NCBI GenBank assembly: GCA_019314005.1
Contig: JAFDAE010000055.1
Span: 1 to 11,507 of the forward strand
DNA length: 11,507 nt
Direction of reading: 5' to 3'
DNA from: Deltaproteobacteria bacterium
GTDB taxonomy: Bacteria; Desulfobacterota; Desulfobacteria; C00003060; C00003106
Program-made: the position numbers and the translations under genes
Shown here: positions 1 through 6,831 of the stretch, in pieces
Layout of the letters: every line of letters begins with the position of its first letter
How positions within the stretch are numbered: the stretch's first letter is position 1
Notes under the pieces: generated by a model
The model's database searches: none
Seen by the model: only the letters and a program-made list of their open reading frames with translations
Told to the model about the DNA's origin: nothing

Positions 1-22
1 CTGCTTCAAGTATCTTATTCAT
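1..22 (-). CDS. Start of a divergent gene running off the left edge (partial)
   Basis: On the minus strand an ATG at 22-20 begins the frame M-N-K-I-L-E-A before the window ends. A strong ribosome binding site (AGAGGAGG on the minus strand, positions 40-33) lies 10 bases upstream of it, so this looks like a true translation start. Only seven codons are visible and no product can be named. The gene is divergent from the ATPase remnant that follows. Confidence 0.45.
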
Positions 23-32
23 TAATATGATT

Positions 33-40
33 CCTCCTCT
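33..40 (-). promoter_or_regulatory. Ribosome binding site of the divergent left-edge gene
   Basis: Reading the minus strand, AGAGGAGG at 40-33 is a near-perfect Shine-Dalgarno sequence, 10 bases before the ATG at 22-20. It is the main reason for calling a gene there. Confidence 0.5.
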
Positions 41-126
41 GAAATGTATTGAAATTTCTTCGGAGAATATATTAGCATAAAACTGTTACCCACTCAATTT
101 GGGAAAGAGCCAAAAAAGAGAATAAT

Positions 127-786
127 TTGCTGGTCAATCTCAATATGATGGGATCTGGATATGAAATGATTTTTTCATTAATATATTCATTTTATCTTTC
201 CAAGCAAAGTGGCAAACAGCTTATTGCTTTTATAGATGAACCAGAACTTCATCTGCATCCATCACTACAAGGTGATTTTGTAAAATTTTTATTAGAAATA
301 TCAAAAGAATCACAAATTATTCTTACTTCCCAATCCCCACTATTTATTAAGCAACTGTCATACAATAAAGGGGTATGCATATATATATTTCAAAAGAACA
401 ATGGAAAACCAGAATTGGTAACAATGGATGAGCGAGTATTGCCTTACGTATCGGCTAATGAAATTAATTATTTGGCCTTTGGGTTACCGACAGCAGAATT
501 TCATAACGAACTTTATGGGTTTATACAAACAAAAGCCATTGATGAAGATGAAAACAATGCAAAAGAGTTAAATTTTGATGGCTGGCTATCAACAAAAGGA
601 TTGCAAAAAAATAAAGATTGGGTTCGAGAAGTAAGGGGAACTGCTAAACCAGTAGAGAAAAAAACAGCACAAACTTATATAAGAAACTCTATCCACCATC
701 CCGAAAATACGCATAACAAAATATATTCCGATGAAGAATTGAAAAACTCAATCGAAAAAATGATTCAGCTTTTGAGAAATTTATGA
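127..786 (+). pseudogene. 5'-truncated AAA/ABC-type (OLD-like) ATPase, C-terminal part
   Basis: The open frame starts at a TTG and codes for 219 residues; the same frame is open back only to a TAG at 73-75. It carries the second half of an SMC/ABC-like ATPase of the AAA_15/AAA_21 kind: a signature-like GSGYE (residues 9-13), a Walker B with its acidic pair (LIAFIDEPE, D37-E38), the LHLHP that follows it, and the switch segment LTSQSP (66-71), where the usual His is Gln. No Walker A exists in the window, so nucleotide binding by this product alone is not expected. The C-terminus has an unusual RNSIHHPEN segment (R186, H190, H191) resembling a HEPN-type R-x4-H motif. In another frame, 3-77 reads IPPLKCIEISSENILA before a TAA, possibly a frameshifted piece of the lost N-terminal half. 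The last codons overlap the ATG of the next remnant (ATGA at 783-786). Such ATPases often sit in defence islands; here it is most likely a decayed gene. Confidence 0.6.
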
Positions 787-896
787 AAATCACCGAGTCT
801 GCCATAGGAAGATTTGCCACCGAATCCCTTGAAAAACAGAGCTACATATACATTCGCGCCTTCGACACCAAACTATACGGAGATAAATGGTCATGA
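783..896 (+). pseudogene. N-terminal remnant of a second hsdR-like gene
   Basis: An ATG at 783 opens a 37-codon frame that ends at TGA 894-896. Its start, MKITESAIGRFATESLEKQ, aligns with the start of the intact HsdR at 1356 (NKITESAIEKFAIELFEKQ), and both go on to a Tyr/Ile-rich YIYI or YQYIY stretch. After about 27 residues the similarity stops. The two DNA copies differ at many positions, so this is not a recent tandem duplication but the stub of a related, older gene. Its ATG overlaps the stop of the ATPase remnant, which would allow coupled translation. A functional peptide is unlikely. Confidence 0.6.
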
Positions 897-1145
897 ATAA
901 AAAAACTCCCCGATAACCAGACAAATTTTCTCCTCTACACTGGTAACGACGGAAAAGTAAATATCGAAGTATTTCTAAAAGACGAAACTGTTTGGCTGAC
1001 GAAAAAGGCTATGGCTGAGCTTTTCTGGGTCAACATACCCGCTATCAGCAAGCACCTGTCAAATATATTTGAAAACGGGGAATTGCAAAAGGAGGCAACT
1101 CTTTCCATTTTGGAAACAGTTCAAATATCGTGCAATACAGGATAG
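893..1145 (+). pseudogene. RhuM-family protein, frameshifted N-terminal remnant
   Basis: A plausible original start is ATG 893, giving M-N-K-K, but the run of seven A at 899-905 puts it out of frame with what follows. From 897 the other frame is open to TAG 1143-1145 and reads like the N-terminus of the RhuM (virulence RhuM / Fic-associated) family: VNIEVFLKDETVWLTKKAMA, then ELF, then the helix-turn-helix-like AISKHLSNIFENGELQKEAT and SILETVQ. In complete family members this is followed by a conserved FYNLDAIIAVGYRVNS block, which is missing. RhuM genes are often found between hsdS and hsdR in type I restriction loci, which fits the neighbourhood. One extra base plus the 3' truncation make it a pseudogene. 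Confidence 0.6.
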
Positions 1146-1290
1146 ACTTCATTTCCGATTTTGACAAAGAGATACAGCGCATCAAGGGGGGGGTAAATGT
1201 GACTATGACTAAAAACAAAAAAACTACCCGAAGTGTTGTTACCAAACAGCTTAAAAATATATTTTCTTCCAACGAGTTGCAGAAAGATTC

Positions 1291-1315
1291 AGTATGTGCA
1301 ATTTTTGCACATACT
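1291..1315. repeat. Perfect 11-bp inverted repeat (hairpin) upstream of hsdR
   Basis: AGTATGTGCAA at 1291-1301 and its exact reverse complement TTGCACATACT at 1305-1315 are separated by TTT. It lies inside the RhuM fragment, where it codes for the VCAIFAHT block, so it may simply reflect that coding sequence. It is also only about 40 bases before the hsdR start and could fold in the mRNA leader. Confidence 0.6.
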
Positions 1316-1316
1316 G

Positions 1317-1331
1317 CCGAGGAATTCTCGG
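1317..1331. repeat. Second short hairpin just before hsdR
   Basis: CCGAG (1317-1321) and CTCGG (1327-1331) enclose a five-base GAATT loop. It follows the 11-bp hairpin after one base and ends about ten bases before the first possible hsdR ATG. No U-tract follows, so it is not a classical terminator. Confidence 0.4.
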
Positions 1332-1355
1332 TAGTTCAAAATGATGGAAATGAGC

Positions 1356-4300
1356 ATGAATAAGATTACAGAATCCGCAATCGAAAAATTTGCCATCGAA
1401 CTCTTTGAAAAGCAGGGCTACCAATACATTTATGCCCCTTCTATTGCCCCGGACAGCGACACACCGGAAAGAAAATTGTTTGAAGATGTGCTGCTCATGG
1501 AGCGACTGCAAACTGCCGTCGGCAGGATTAATCCGTCTATTCCAGCGGATATCCGTGAAGATGCTATCAAGCAGATTCAGAGGCTCAATTCCCCGGAACT
1601 CATTGCCAACAATGAAGCATTGCACCGGATGCTGACAGAAGGCATAAGGGTCAGTTACCAGAAGGATGGCAACAGCCGGGGCGATCTGGTCTGGCTCATT
1701 GATTTCAAGAATCCGGAAAACAATGATTTCATCGTTGCCAACCAATTTACCGTAATTGAAAACAATGTCAATAAACGGCCGGATGTAATCCTTCTTGTAA
1801 ATGGCCTGCCATTAGTGGTCATTGAGCTGAAAAATCCGGCCGACGAAAACGCTACAGTAAGGTCGGCATTCAGGCAGGTCCAGACCTACAAGCAGGCCAT
1901 TCCCAGCCTTTTTACCTACAACGGCTTGATGATTATTTCCGATGGTCTTGAAGCAAAAGCCGGCACTATTTCCTCCGGATTTTCGCGCTTTATGGCTTGG
2001 AAAACATCGGACGGCAATGTTGAAGCCTCGCTATTGATCGGGCAAATGGAAACCCTGATCAAGGGCATGCTGAATAAGAAAACCCTGCTGGACTTGATTC
2101 GTCATTTCATTGTCTTTGAGAAATCAAAGAAAGAGGATGGAGAAACGGGGATCATCACCATCCAGACAGAGAAAAAACTGGCTGCCTATCATCAATATTA
2201 TGCTGTAAACAGGGCTGTCGAATCTACGCTAAGAGCCGCAGAATATTTGCCTGTGCAGAAGAAAGCGCAATTGGAAATGATTTCAGAATCCCCTGAAAGT
2301 TATGGCCTGCCGGGTGTAAAAAAACAGCCTTCAGGAGATCGAAAAGGCGGTGTGGTATGGCATACGCAGGGAAGCGGCAAATCCCTGTCCATGGTTTTTT
2401 ATACGGGGAAGATTGTCCTGGTAATGGACAATCCCACGGTAGTGGTCATTACCGACAGGAATGATCTGGATGATCAGTTATTCGATACCTTCGCCGCTTC
2501 AAAGCAACTGCTTCGGCAGGAACCAGTGCAGGCGGAAGACAGAGGGCAATTAAAAGAACTGCTCAAAGTCGCATCTGGCGGCGTGGTGTTTACTACCATC
2601 CAGAAATTCCAACCCGATGAAGGCAATGTTTATGAAACCCTTTCGGAAAGAAGAAACATTGTCGTCATTGCCGATGAAGCCCACAGGACACAATATGGTT
2701 TTAAGGCCAAGACCATCGATGCCAAAGATGAAAACGGCAATCTTGTCGGCAAAAAAATTGTATATGGATTTGCCAAGTATCTGCGGGATGCGTTGCCGAA
2801 TGCGACGTATCTTGGCTTTACCGGAACGCCCATTGAAAACACCGATGTCAACACGCCTGCTGTATTTGGCAACTATGTTGATATTTACGATATCCTGCAA
2901 GCAATTGATGATGGTGCAACGGTCAAGATTTTTTACGAAAGCAGACTGGCGAAGATTAACCTCAGTGAAGAGGGCAGAAAACTTGTTGCCGATTTGGATG
3001 ATGAATTGGAAGTGGGCGAACTTACCTCGACTCAAAAAGTCAAGGCGAAATGGACACAACTGGAAGCGCTCATTGGCAGTGAAGACCGGATAAAACAGGT
3101 TGCTCAGGATATCATCAATCATTTTGAACAGCGGCAGGAAGTATTTGAAGGCAAGTCCATGATTGTTGCCATGTCTCGCCGAATTGCCGCCGATCTCTAC
3201 AAAACAATCATCGACATCAAACCCGAATGGCACAGTGAAGACACGAAAAAAGGAGTTATCAAAGTGGTGATGACCTCCGCATCTTCTGATGGCCCTGAAA
3301 TTTCCAAACACTATACAACCAAAGATCAGCGCAGAGCATTAGCCGATAGAATGAAAGACCCGGAAGATGAACTCAAACTGGTTATTGTCCGGGATATGTG
3401 GCTTACGGGTTTTGATGTTCCTTCGATGCACACCCTTTACATAGACAAACCCATGAAAGGCCATAATCTGATGCAGGCCATCGCGCGGGTGAATCGTGTC
3501 TATAAGGATAAACCCGGTGGGCTTGTGGTTGATTACCTTGGTATTGCGTCAGACCTTAAAAAAGCTTTGTCATTCTACTCGGACAGTGGTGGGAAAGGCG
3601 ATCCGGCCATCGCACAGGAAAAAGCGGTTCAAATGATGCTGGAGAAACTGGAAGTCGTTTCTCAAATGTTCCACGGGTTTGCCTATGAAGAATACTTCGA
3701 GGCCGACACAGGGAAAAAGCTATCACTGATACTCGCCGCGGAAGAACACATTCTTGGTTTGGAAAACGGGAAAAAGCGATACATCAATGAAGTAACCGCC
3801 TTGTCTCAGGCTTTTTCCATTGCCATTCCCCACGAACAGGCAATGGATGTTAAAGATGAGGTATCGTTTTTTCAGGCGGTAAAATCCCGATTGGCGAAAT
3901 TTGACAGCACGGGTACCGGCAAAACGGATGAGGAAATGGAAACAGCGATCAGGCAGGTCATTGATAAGGCATTGGTAACCGAGCAGGTCATCGATGTTTT
4001 TGATGCTGCCGGAATCAAGAAACCGGATATTTCCATACTTTCAGAAGAATTCCTTCTGGAAGTAAAAAATATGGAGCATAAAAACATTGCCTTGGAAGTT
4101 TTGAAAAAACTGCTGAATGACGAAATAAAAACAAGAACGAAAAAGAACCTGATACAAAGCAAATCCTTAATGGAAATGCTGGAAAATTCCATCAAAAAGT
4201 ATCACAGCAAAATCTTAACAGCCGCAGAAGTCATTGAAGAATTAATTCAATTGAGCAAAGAAATTCAGAAGATGGACAAAGAGCCCCAGGAAATGGGGAT

Positions 4301-4589
4301 GTCTGATTTTGAATATGCTTTTTATACGGCCATTGCCAATAATGACAGCGCTCGTGAGCTAATGGAAAAAGACAAACTGAGGGAATTGGCTGTTGTGTTG
4401 GTTGAAAGGGTAAAGAAAAACGCATCAATCGACTGGACAATTAAGGAAAGCGTAAAGGCAAAACTGAAAGTCATTGTCAAAAGAACATTGCGGCAGTATG
4501 GCTATCCACCGGATATGCAGAAATTGGCAACTGAAACCGTTTTGAAACAAGCTGAATTGATAGCGGAAGAGATTACGCGTGGAGAATAA
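1356..4589 (+). CDS. hsdR: Type I restriction endonuclease subunit R (HsdR)
   Basis: The motor-nuclease subunit of a type I restriction-modification complex, which translocates DNA using ATP and cuts away from the recognition site. Numbering from ATG 1356 gives 1077 residues, full length for the family. In order: a PD-(D/E)xK nuclease domain (D143 in RPDVILL, E157-L-K159 in VVIELKNP); a helicase motor with Walker A GSGKS (339-343), DEAH box (440-443), GFTGTP (487-492) and motif VI QAIARVNR (707-714); then a helical C-terminus of DUF3387 type. No key residue is missing. The frame is open from ATG 1341, but 1356 is preferred: GGAA lies about 8 bases upstream and NKITES is the usual family start. 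HsdR needs HsdM and HsdS, and neither is in the window; they may lie to the left or be lost. The gene follows degraded rhuM and hsdR pieces. Confidence 0.95.
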   Translation: MNKITESAIEKFAIELFEKQGYQYIYAPSIAPDSDTPERKLFEDVLLMERLQTAVGRINPSIPADIREDAIKQIQRLNSPELIANNEALHRMLTEGIRVSYQKDGNSRGDLVWLIDFKNPENNDFIVANQFTVIENNVNKRPDVILLVNGLPLVVIELKNPADENATVRSAFRQVQTYKQAIPSLFTYNGLMIISDGLEAKAGTISSGFSRFMAWKTSDGNVEASLLIGQMETLIKGMLNKKTLLDLIRHFIVFEKSKKEDGETGIITIQTEKKLAAYHQYYAVNRAVESTLRAAEYLPVQKKAQLEMISESPESYGLPGVKKQPSGDRKGGVVWHTQGSGKSLSMVFYTGKIVLVMDNPTVVVITDRNDLDDQLFDTFAASKQLLRQEPVQAEDRGQLKELLKVASGGVVFTTIQKFQPDEGNVYETLSERRNIVVIADEAHRTQYGFKAKTIDAKDENGNLVGKKIVYGFAKYLRDALPNATYLGFTGTPIENTDVNTPAVFGNYVDIYDILQAIDDGATVKIFYESRLAKINLSEEGRKLVADLDDELEVGELTSTQKVKAKWTQLEALIGSEDRIKQVAQDIINHFEQRQEVFEGKSMIVAMSRRIAADLYKTIIDIKPEWHSEDTKKGVIKVVMTSASSDGPEISKHYTTKDQRRALADRMKDPEDELKLVIVRDMWLTGFDVPSMHTLYIDKPMKGHNLMQAIARVNRVYKDKPGGLVVDYLGIASDLKKALSFYSDSGGKGDPAIAQEKAVQMMLEKLEVVSQMFHGFAYEEYFEADTGKKLSLILAAEEHILGLENGKKRYINEVTALSQAFSIAIPHEQAMDVKDEVSFFQAVKSRLAKFDSTGTGKTDEEMETAIRQVIDKALVTEQVIDVFDAAGIKKPDISILSEEFLLEVKNMEHKNIALEVLKKLLNDEIKTRTKKNLIQSKSLMEMLENSIKKYHSKILTAAEVIEELIQLSKEIQKMDKEPQEMGMSDFEYAFYTAIANNDSARELMEKDKLRELAVVLVERVKKNASIDWTIKESVKAKLKVIVKRTLRQYGYPPDMQKLATETVLKQAELIAEEITRGE

Positions 4590-4619
4590 CTGGCCTGTGC
4601 CGCGGCTGATGCAAAGTGT

Positions 4620-4733
4620 GTGTGCTAAATATGACACGTCGCCAGTAAGGTACAAGTCCTCACGCGAAGTGCTCGCGAAGCCTGAGGACAGGTAAAGGAT
4701 GAGAGAAATAGCATGAAATAATCCCAATTATGC
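4620..4733 (+). other. Structured spacer, possible 5' fragment of a group II intron
   Basis: The 228-base gap between hsdR and the DUF262 gene holds a branched fold. GTCCTCA (4656-4662) pairs with TGAGGAC (4683-4689), and inside it CGCGA (4663-4667) pairs with TCGCG (4673-4677) around the loop AGTGC, leaving AAGCC unpaired. The stretch begins with GTGTGC (4620), as group II introns do, and has AAGGTACAAGTCC and CAGGTAAAGGATGAGA elements that resemble domain I of bacterial group II introns. No reverse transcriptase and no domain V are present, so at most it is a 5' remnant. It could instead be a leader structure of the downstream genes. The resemblance is from memory and unproven; the base pairing is seen directly. 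Confidence 0.3.
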
Positions 4734-4817
4734 AATGGACTCCAAGATGGAAAAAAATGTACAATTGCGTATACGTGGAGGTTGTGTGCTATTTAAATAA
4801 AAAGGGGGAAACAAATC

Positions 4818-5885
4818 ATGGGCGACTTAATAACAATACAAAAGACTTTCTACAAGATAGCGGACTTTATATCGTGGAAAAAGAAAGGAGGTCTTGTACT
4901 ATCACCACACTTCCAAAGACGGTCAGTTTGGAACAAAGGAGCCAAGTCTTTTCTCGTTGACACCGTTTACAAAGGGCTACCTATCCCAATCATTTTCCTC
5001 CGAGATAGAGGGATAGATAAAACTACTTACGAACCAATTCGTGAGGTGATAGATGGGCAGCAACGTTTGAGAACCTTAATTTCTTACATCGCTCCGGAAC
5101 TTTTAGACGACTTCAACCCTGCCCAAGATGAGTTTCTTGTTAGAAAAACCCACAATAAAGAACTCGCTGGAAAAACATTTGCCTCACTTGATGAGGACAT
5201 TCAGGATAAAATCAGAAACTACGAGTTCGATGTTCATATCCTATCATCCAATGTTGACGATAGAGATGTTATCCAAATTTTCCGAAGGATGAACTCGACA
5301 AACTATTCATTAAAGAAGCAGGAGTTATTAAACTCACAATACTTTGGAGAGTTCAAAACATCACAATACAACCTTGCGGCAGAACAGTTAACTCAGTGGA
5401 GGGCTTGGAAAACATTCACTGAAAATGACATATCACGAATGCAAGAAGTTGAGCTAACATCCGAATTGACTATCTCAATGATAGAGAAAAAAGTAATGGG
5501 TAAATCAACTTCTTCTATAGAGACATACTATAAAAAGTGTGATGAAATCTACACAAACAGGAAAATCGTTGAGGACAGATATAGAACAACGATTGATTTC
5601 ATAGCCAAGAACTTTCCAGGTAATCGGAATGATTTTGTCTTCTACAAAAAGACCGTTTTCTACACTTTTTTTATGGTAATCTATGACAGCTTATATGGAA
5701 TTTCCTCAGGAGTGGATAAAAAAATAACACCACAGAAGGAGGCATCTACAAAGATTCAAGCGCTGAAGCAAAAAGGTGACAGAATAAAAAACCACACCGC
5801 CCCAGACAATGTTTTTGAAGCGACAGACAGACGGACGACGAACCTAAAGGAGAGAGATATTCTCTTCAAATATTTAGTGTCATAA
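4818..5885 (+). CDS. DUF262 (GmrSD N-terminal / ParB-like) domain protein
   Basis: 355 residues, ATG at 4818 with a G-rich ribosome binding site (AGGGGGA, 4803-4809) about 8 bases upstream. The N-terminal half is a DUF262 domain: FQRRSVWN (32-39), PIPIIF (55-60) and the hallmark IDGQQRLRTL (78-87). DUF262 is related to the ParB/sulfiredoxin nucleotidase fold and is found in GmrSD-type modification-dependent restriction enzymes and BrxU, where DGQQR supports nucleotide hydrolysis. No C-terminal HNH domain (DUF1524), as in full GmrSD fusions, is visible: the C-terminal part (about 180-355) is Lys- and Asn-rich without a motif I recognise. A nuclease role would therefore have to come from a partner, and the next gene starts one base after this stop. 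I infer a two-gene defence or toxin unit in which this protein is a sensor or NTPase. Confidence 0.8.
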   Translation: MGDLITIQKTFYKIADFISWKKKGGLVLSPHFQRRSVWNKGAKSFLVDTVYKGLPIPIIFLRDRGIDKTTYEPIREVIDGQQRLRTLISYIAPELLDDFNPAQDEFLVRKTHNKELAGKTFASLDEDIQDKIRNYEFDVHILSSNVDDRDVIQIFRRMNSTNYSLKKQELLNSQYFGEFKTSQYNLAAEQLTQWRAWKTFTENDISRMQEVELTSELTISMIEKKVMGKSTSSIETYYKKCDEIYTNRKIVEDRYRTTIDFIAKNFPGNRNDFVFYKKTVFYTFFMVIYDSLYGISSGVDKKITPQKEASTKIQALKQKGDRIKNHTAPDNVFEATDRRTTNLKERDILFKYLVS

Positions 5886-5886
5886 A

Positions 5887-6507
5887 ATGCCAAAACACTC
5901 ACGAACGCTCCATAATGAGTTTTCAATTAAGGTTCAGGCATTAGATGCGACACGACAAAGTTTCGAAAATGCTTTTGTTGCGCACCTCATTTCGGATGCT
6001 GACATAATTCAGGGATATGCTGGATTATATCTCGACTTATTTACAGAATTTGAAGGGCTAATTGAGAACTTGTTCATAGGAATCCTTTCGGGTTCGGTAA
6101 CCCCAAACAACACAATTATTAAGAGAAAACTAACCATAAAGCCAGTTAGTGAAATTGAGCCTGTGTTGTTAGGAGAAAGGCGTGCATATTTGGACTGGTT
6201 ACCCTATGCTAACAATACCATTAGAAGAGCAAATATTTACTTCAATGGCGGGAAACCATTTACACTGCTGGACGACATCGGAAAAGGCAAAATCACAACG
6301 TACCACAAAATTAGAAATGCCATTGCACATAAGAGCAAGAAGGCAAACAATGAATTTCAAAAAATTATTGATGGACTTACTTTACTTCCGATTGAAAGAA
6401 CTCCTCAGGGATACCTACGAAACATTCCAAACGCTTCAACAGGAATGACACAGTTGGAAATCATCGGAAATGAATTGATTGCTATTTCACACAAGCTCTG
6501 CAACTAA
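5887..6507 (+). CDS. HEPN-like protein (MAE_28990-type), probable ribonuclease partner of DUF262
   Basis: 206 residues, ATG one base after the DUF262 stop, so the two genes are almost certainly translated together. The protein is mainly helical, with a helix LYLDLFTEFEGLIENLF (48-64) and later YHKIRNAIAHKSKK (139-152), which holds R143-N144-x3-H148, the R-x4-H signature of HEPN domains. HEPN proteins are metal-independent RNases used in many toxin-antitoxin, CRISPR and abortive-infection systems. The length and layout recall the MAE_28990/MAE_18760 HEPN family, but I cannot confirm the subfamily. No antitoxin-like nucleotidyltransferase (MNT) is adjacent, so DUF262 is the only visible partner. 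Alternatives are a structural HEPN subunit or a purely regulatory protein. Confidence 0.6.
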   Translation: MPKHSRTLHNEFSIKVQALDATRQSFENAFVAHLISDADIIQGYAGLYLDLFTEFEGLIENLFIGILSGSVTPNNTIIKRKLTIKPVSEIEPVLLGERRAYLDWLPYANNTIRRANIYFNGGKPFTLLDDIGKGKITTYHKIRNAIAHKSKKANNEFQKIIDGLTLLPIERTPQGYLRNIPNASTGMTQLEIIGNELIAISHKLCN

Positions 6508-6526
6508 AACAAAAAGAAAAAAAGGA

Positions 6527-6548
6527 GGGACTGTCGTTGACTATTGAC
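6527..6548 (+). repeat. 22-bp direct repeat, left copy (flanks abiE)
   Basis: GGGA followed by CTGTCGTTGACTATTGAC. The same sequence with one change (GGGG) is at 8573-8594, so the pair brackets the AbiE cassette. Internally it carries TTGACTA plus TTGACCA, a two-unit 7-mer. It lies 19 bases after the stop of the HEPN gene. Confidence 0.75.
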
Positions 6549-6671
6549 CAAGAATTCCATGATCCAACCAGGGTTCAACTACCACAACCATTTGCATTCA
6601 AAATTCAAATCCATAAGACCCACCTGATATAATCCCTTAACAGCCATTTTGGGGAAATATAGTACAACACC

Positions 6672-6700
6672 TCCCGTGTTTAAAGCGATTTAATACGGGA
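6672..6700. repeat. Imperfect inverted repeat upstream of abiEi
   Basis: TCCCGT (6672-6677) pairs with ACGGGA (6695-6700); inside, TTTAAA (6679-6684) can pair with TTTAA (6689-6693) around a small GCGA loop. It could be a weak terminator for the DUF262/HEPN unit, although no clean U-run follows, or a binding site for AbiEi, which is known to repress its own operon through inverted repeats. Confidence 0.35.
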
Positions 6701-6778
6701 AGTCCTTGGTTTTACTGGTATTGCAAAACTTGGTTTATTAATATCCCTAATTGAAGACCTGTGGTCAACAAAACTCGA

Positions 6779-6784
6779 TATAAT
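6779..6784 (+). promoter_or_regulatory. Candidate -10 box for abiEi
   Basis: TATAAT matches the sigma-70 consensus exactly and lies 47 bases before the ATG at 6832. No good -35 box is found at the normal distance; the nearest, TTGAAG at 6751-6756, is about 22 bases away. The region is AT-rich, so the match may be chance. Confidence 0.3.
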
Positions 6785-6831
6785 TAAACTTTGCCTTGAC
6801 AATGGTTTAAAAATATGGTTTTTTGACGACT

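Larger units (their letters stand above)
1205..1340 (+). pseudogene. Second RhuM-family fragment with internal deletion
   Basis: A different frame (part of an open stretch 1130-1363) has ATG 1205 followed by T-K-N-K-K and then SVVTKQLKNIFSSNELQKDS and VCAIFAHTAEE. This matches the helix-turn-helix and following segment of a RhuM protein (pattern HLKNIF..GEL...SVCA.FAHTA). The residues expected between the start and this block (EVFL..ETVWLTQKAMAELF) are absent, so the piece has an internal deletion and is cut off by the hsdR start. It overlaps in content with the fragment at 893-1145, so remains of two different rhuM copies lie in tandem. Residues coded by 1130-1200 (RIDFISDFDKEIQRI) are not recognised. 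Confidence 0.5.
6508..6831. other. AT-rich intergenic region before abiEi with an unassigned open frame
   Basis: About 320 bases without a confirmed gene. It contains one copy of the 22-bp direct repeat (6527-6548), an imperfect inverted repeat at 6672-6700 (TCCCGT pairs with ACGGGA, with a TTTAAA/TTTAA inner part), and a perfect TATAAT at 6779-6784. A plus-strand frame without a start codon is open from 6684 to TGA 6840-6842 and reads VLGFTGIAKLGLLISLIEDL, WSTKLDIIKLCLDNGLKIWF and FDDYGY. It overlaps the abiEi start by 11 bases. This looks protein-like and may be a gene remnant, but I do not recognise it. Confidence 0.4.

Noticed and set aside
783..1145. Read-through of TGA 894 joining the hsdR stub and the RhuM piece in one frame
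   Set aside because: The frame is shared, but the RhuM start (ATG 893) lies in a different frame and no recoding signal is visible; chance after decay is simpler.
2550..3311. Long minus-strand open frame inside hsdR
   Set aside because: It is antisense to conserved helicase motifs and has no start signal or recognisable domain; a shadow of the coding strand.
4730..4960. 76-codon frame overlapping the DUF262 start
   Set aside because: Out of frame with the clear DUF262 protein, without motif or ribosome binding site.
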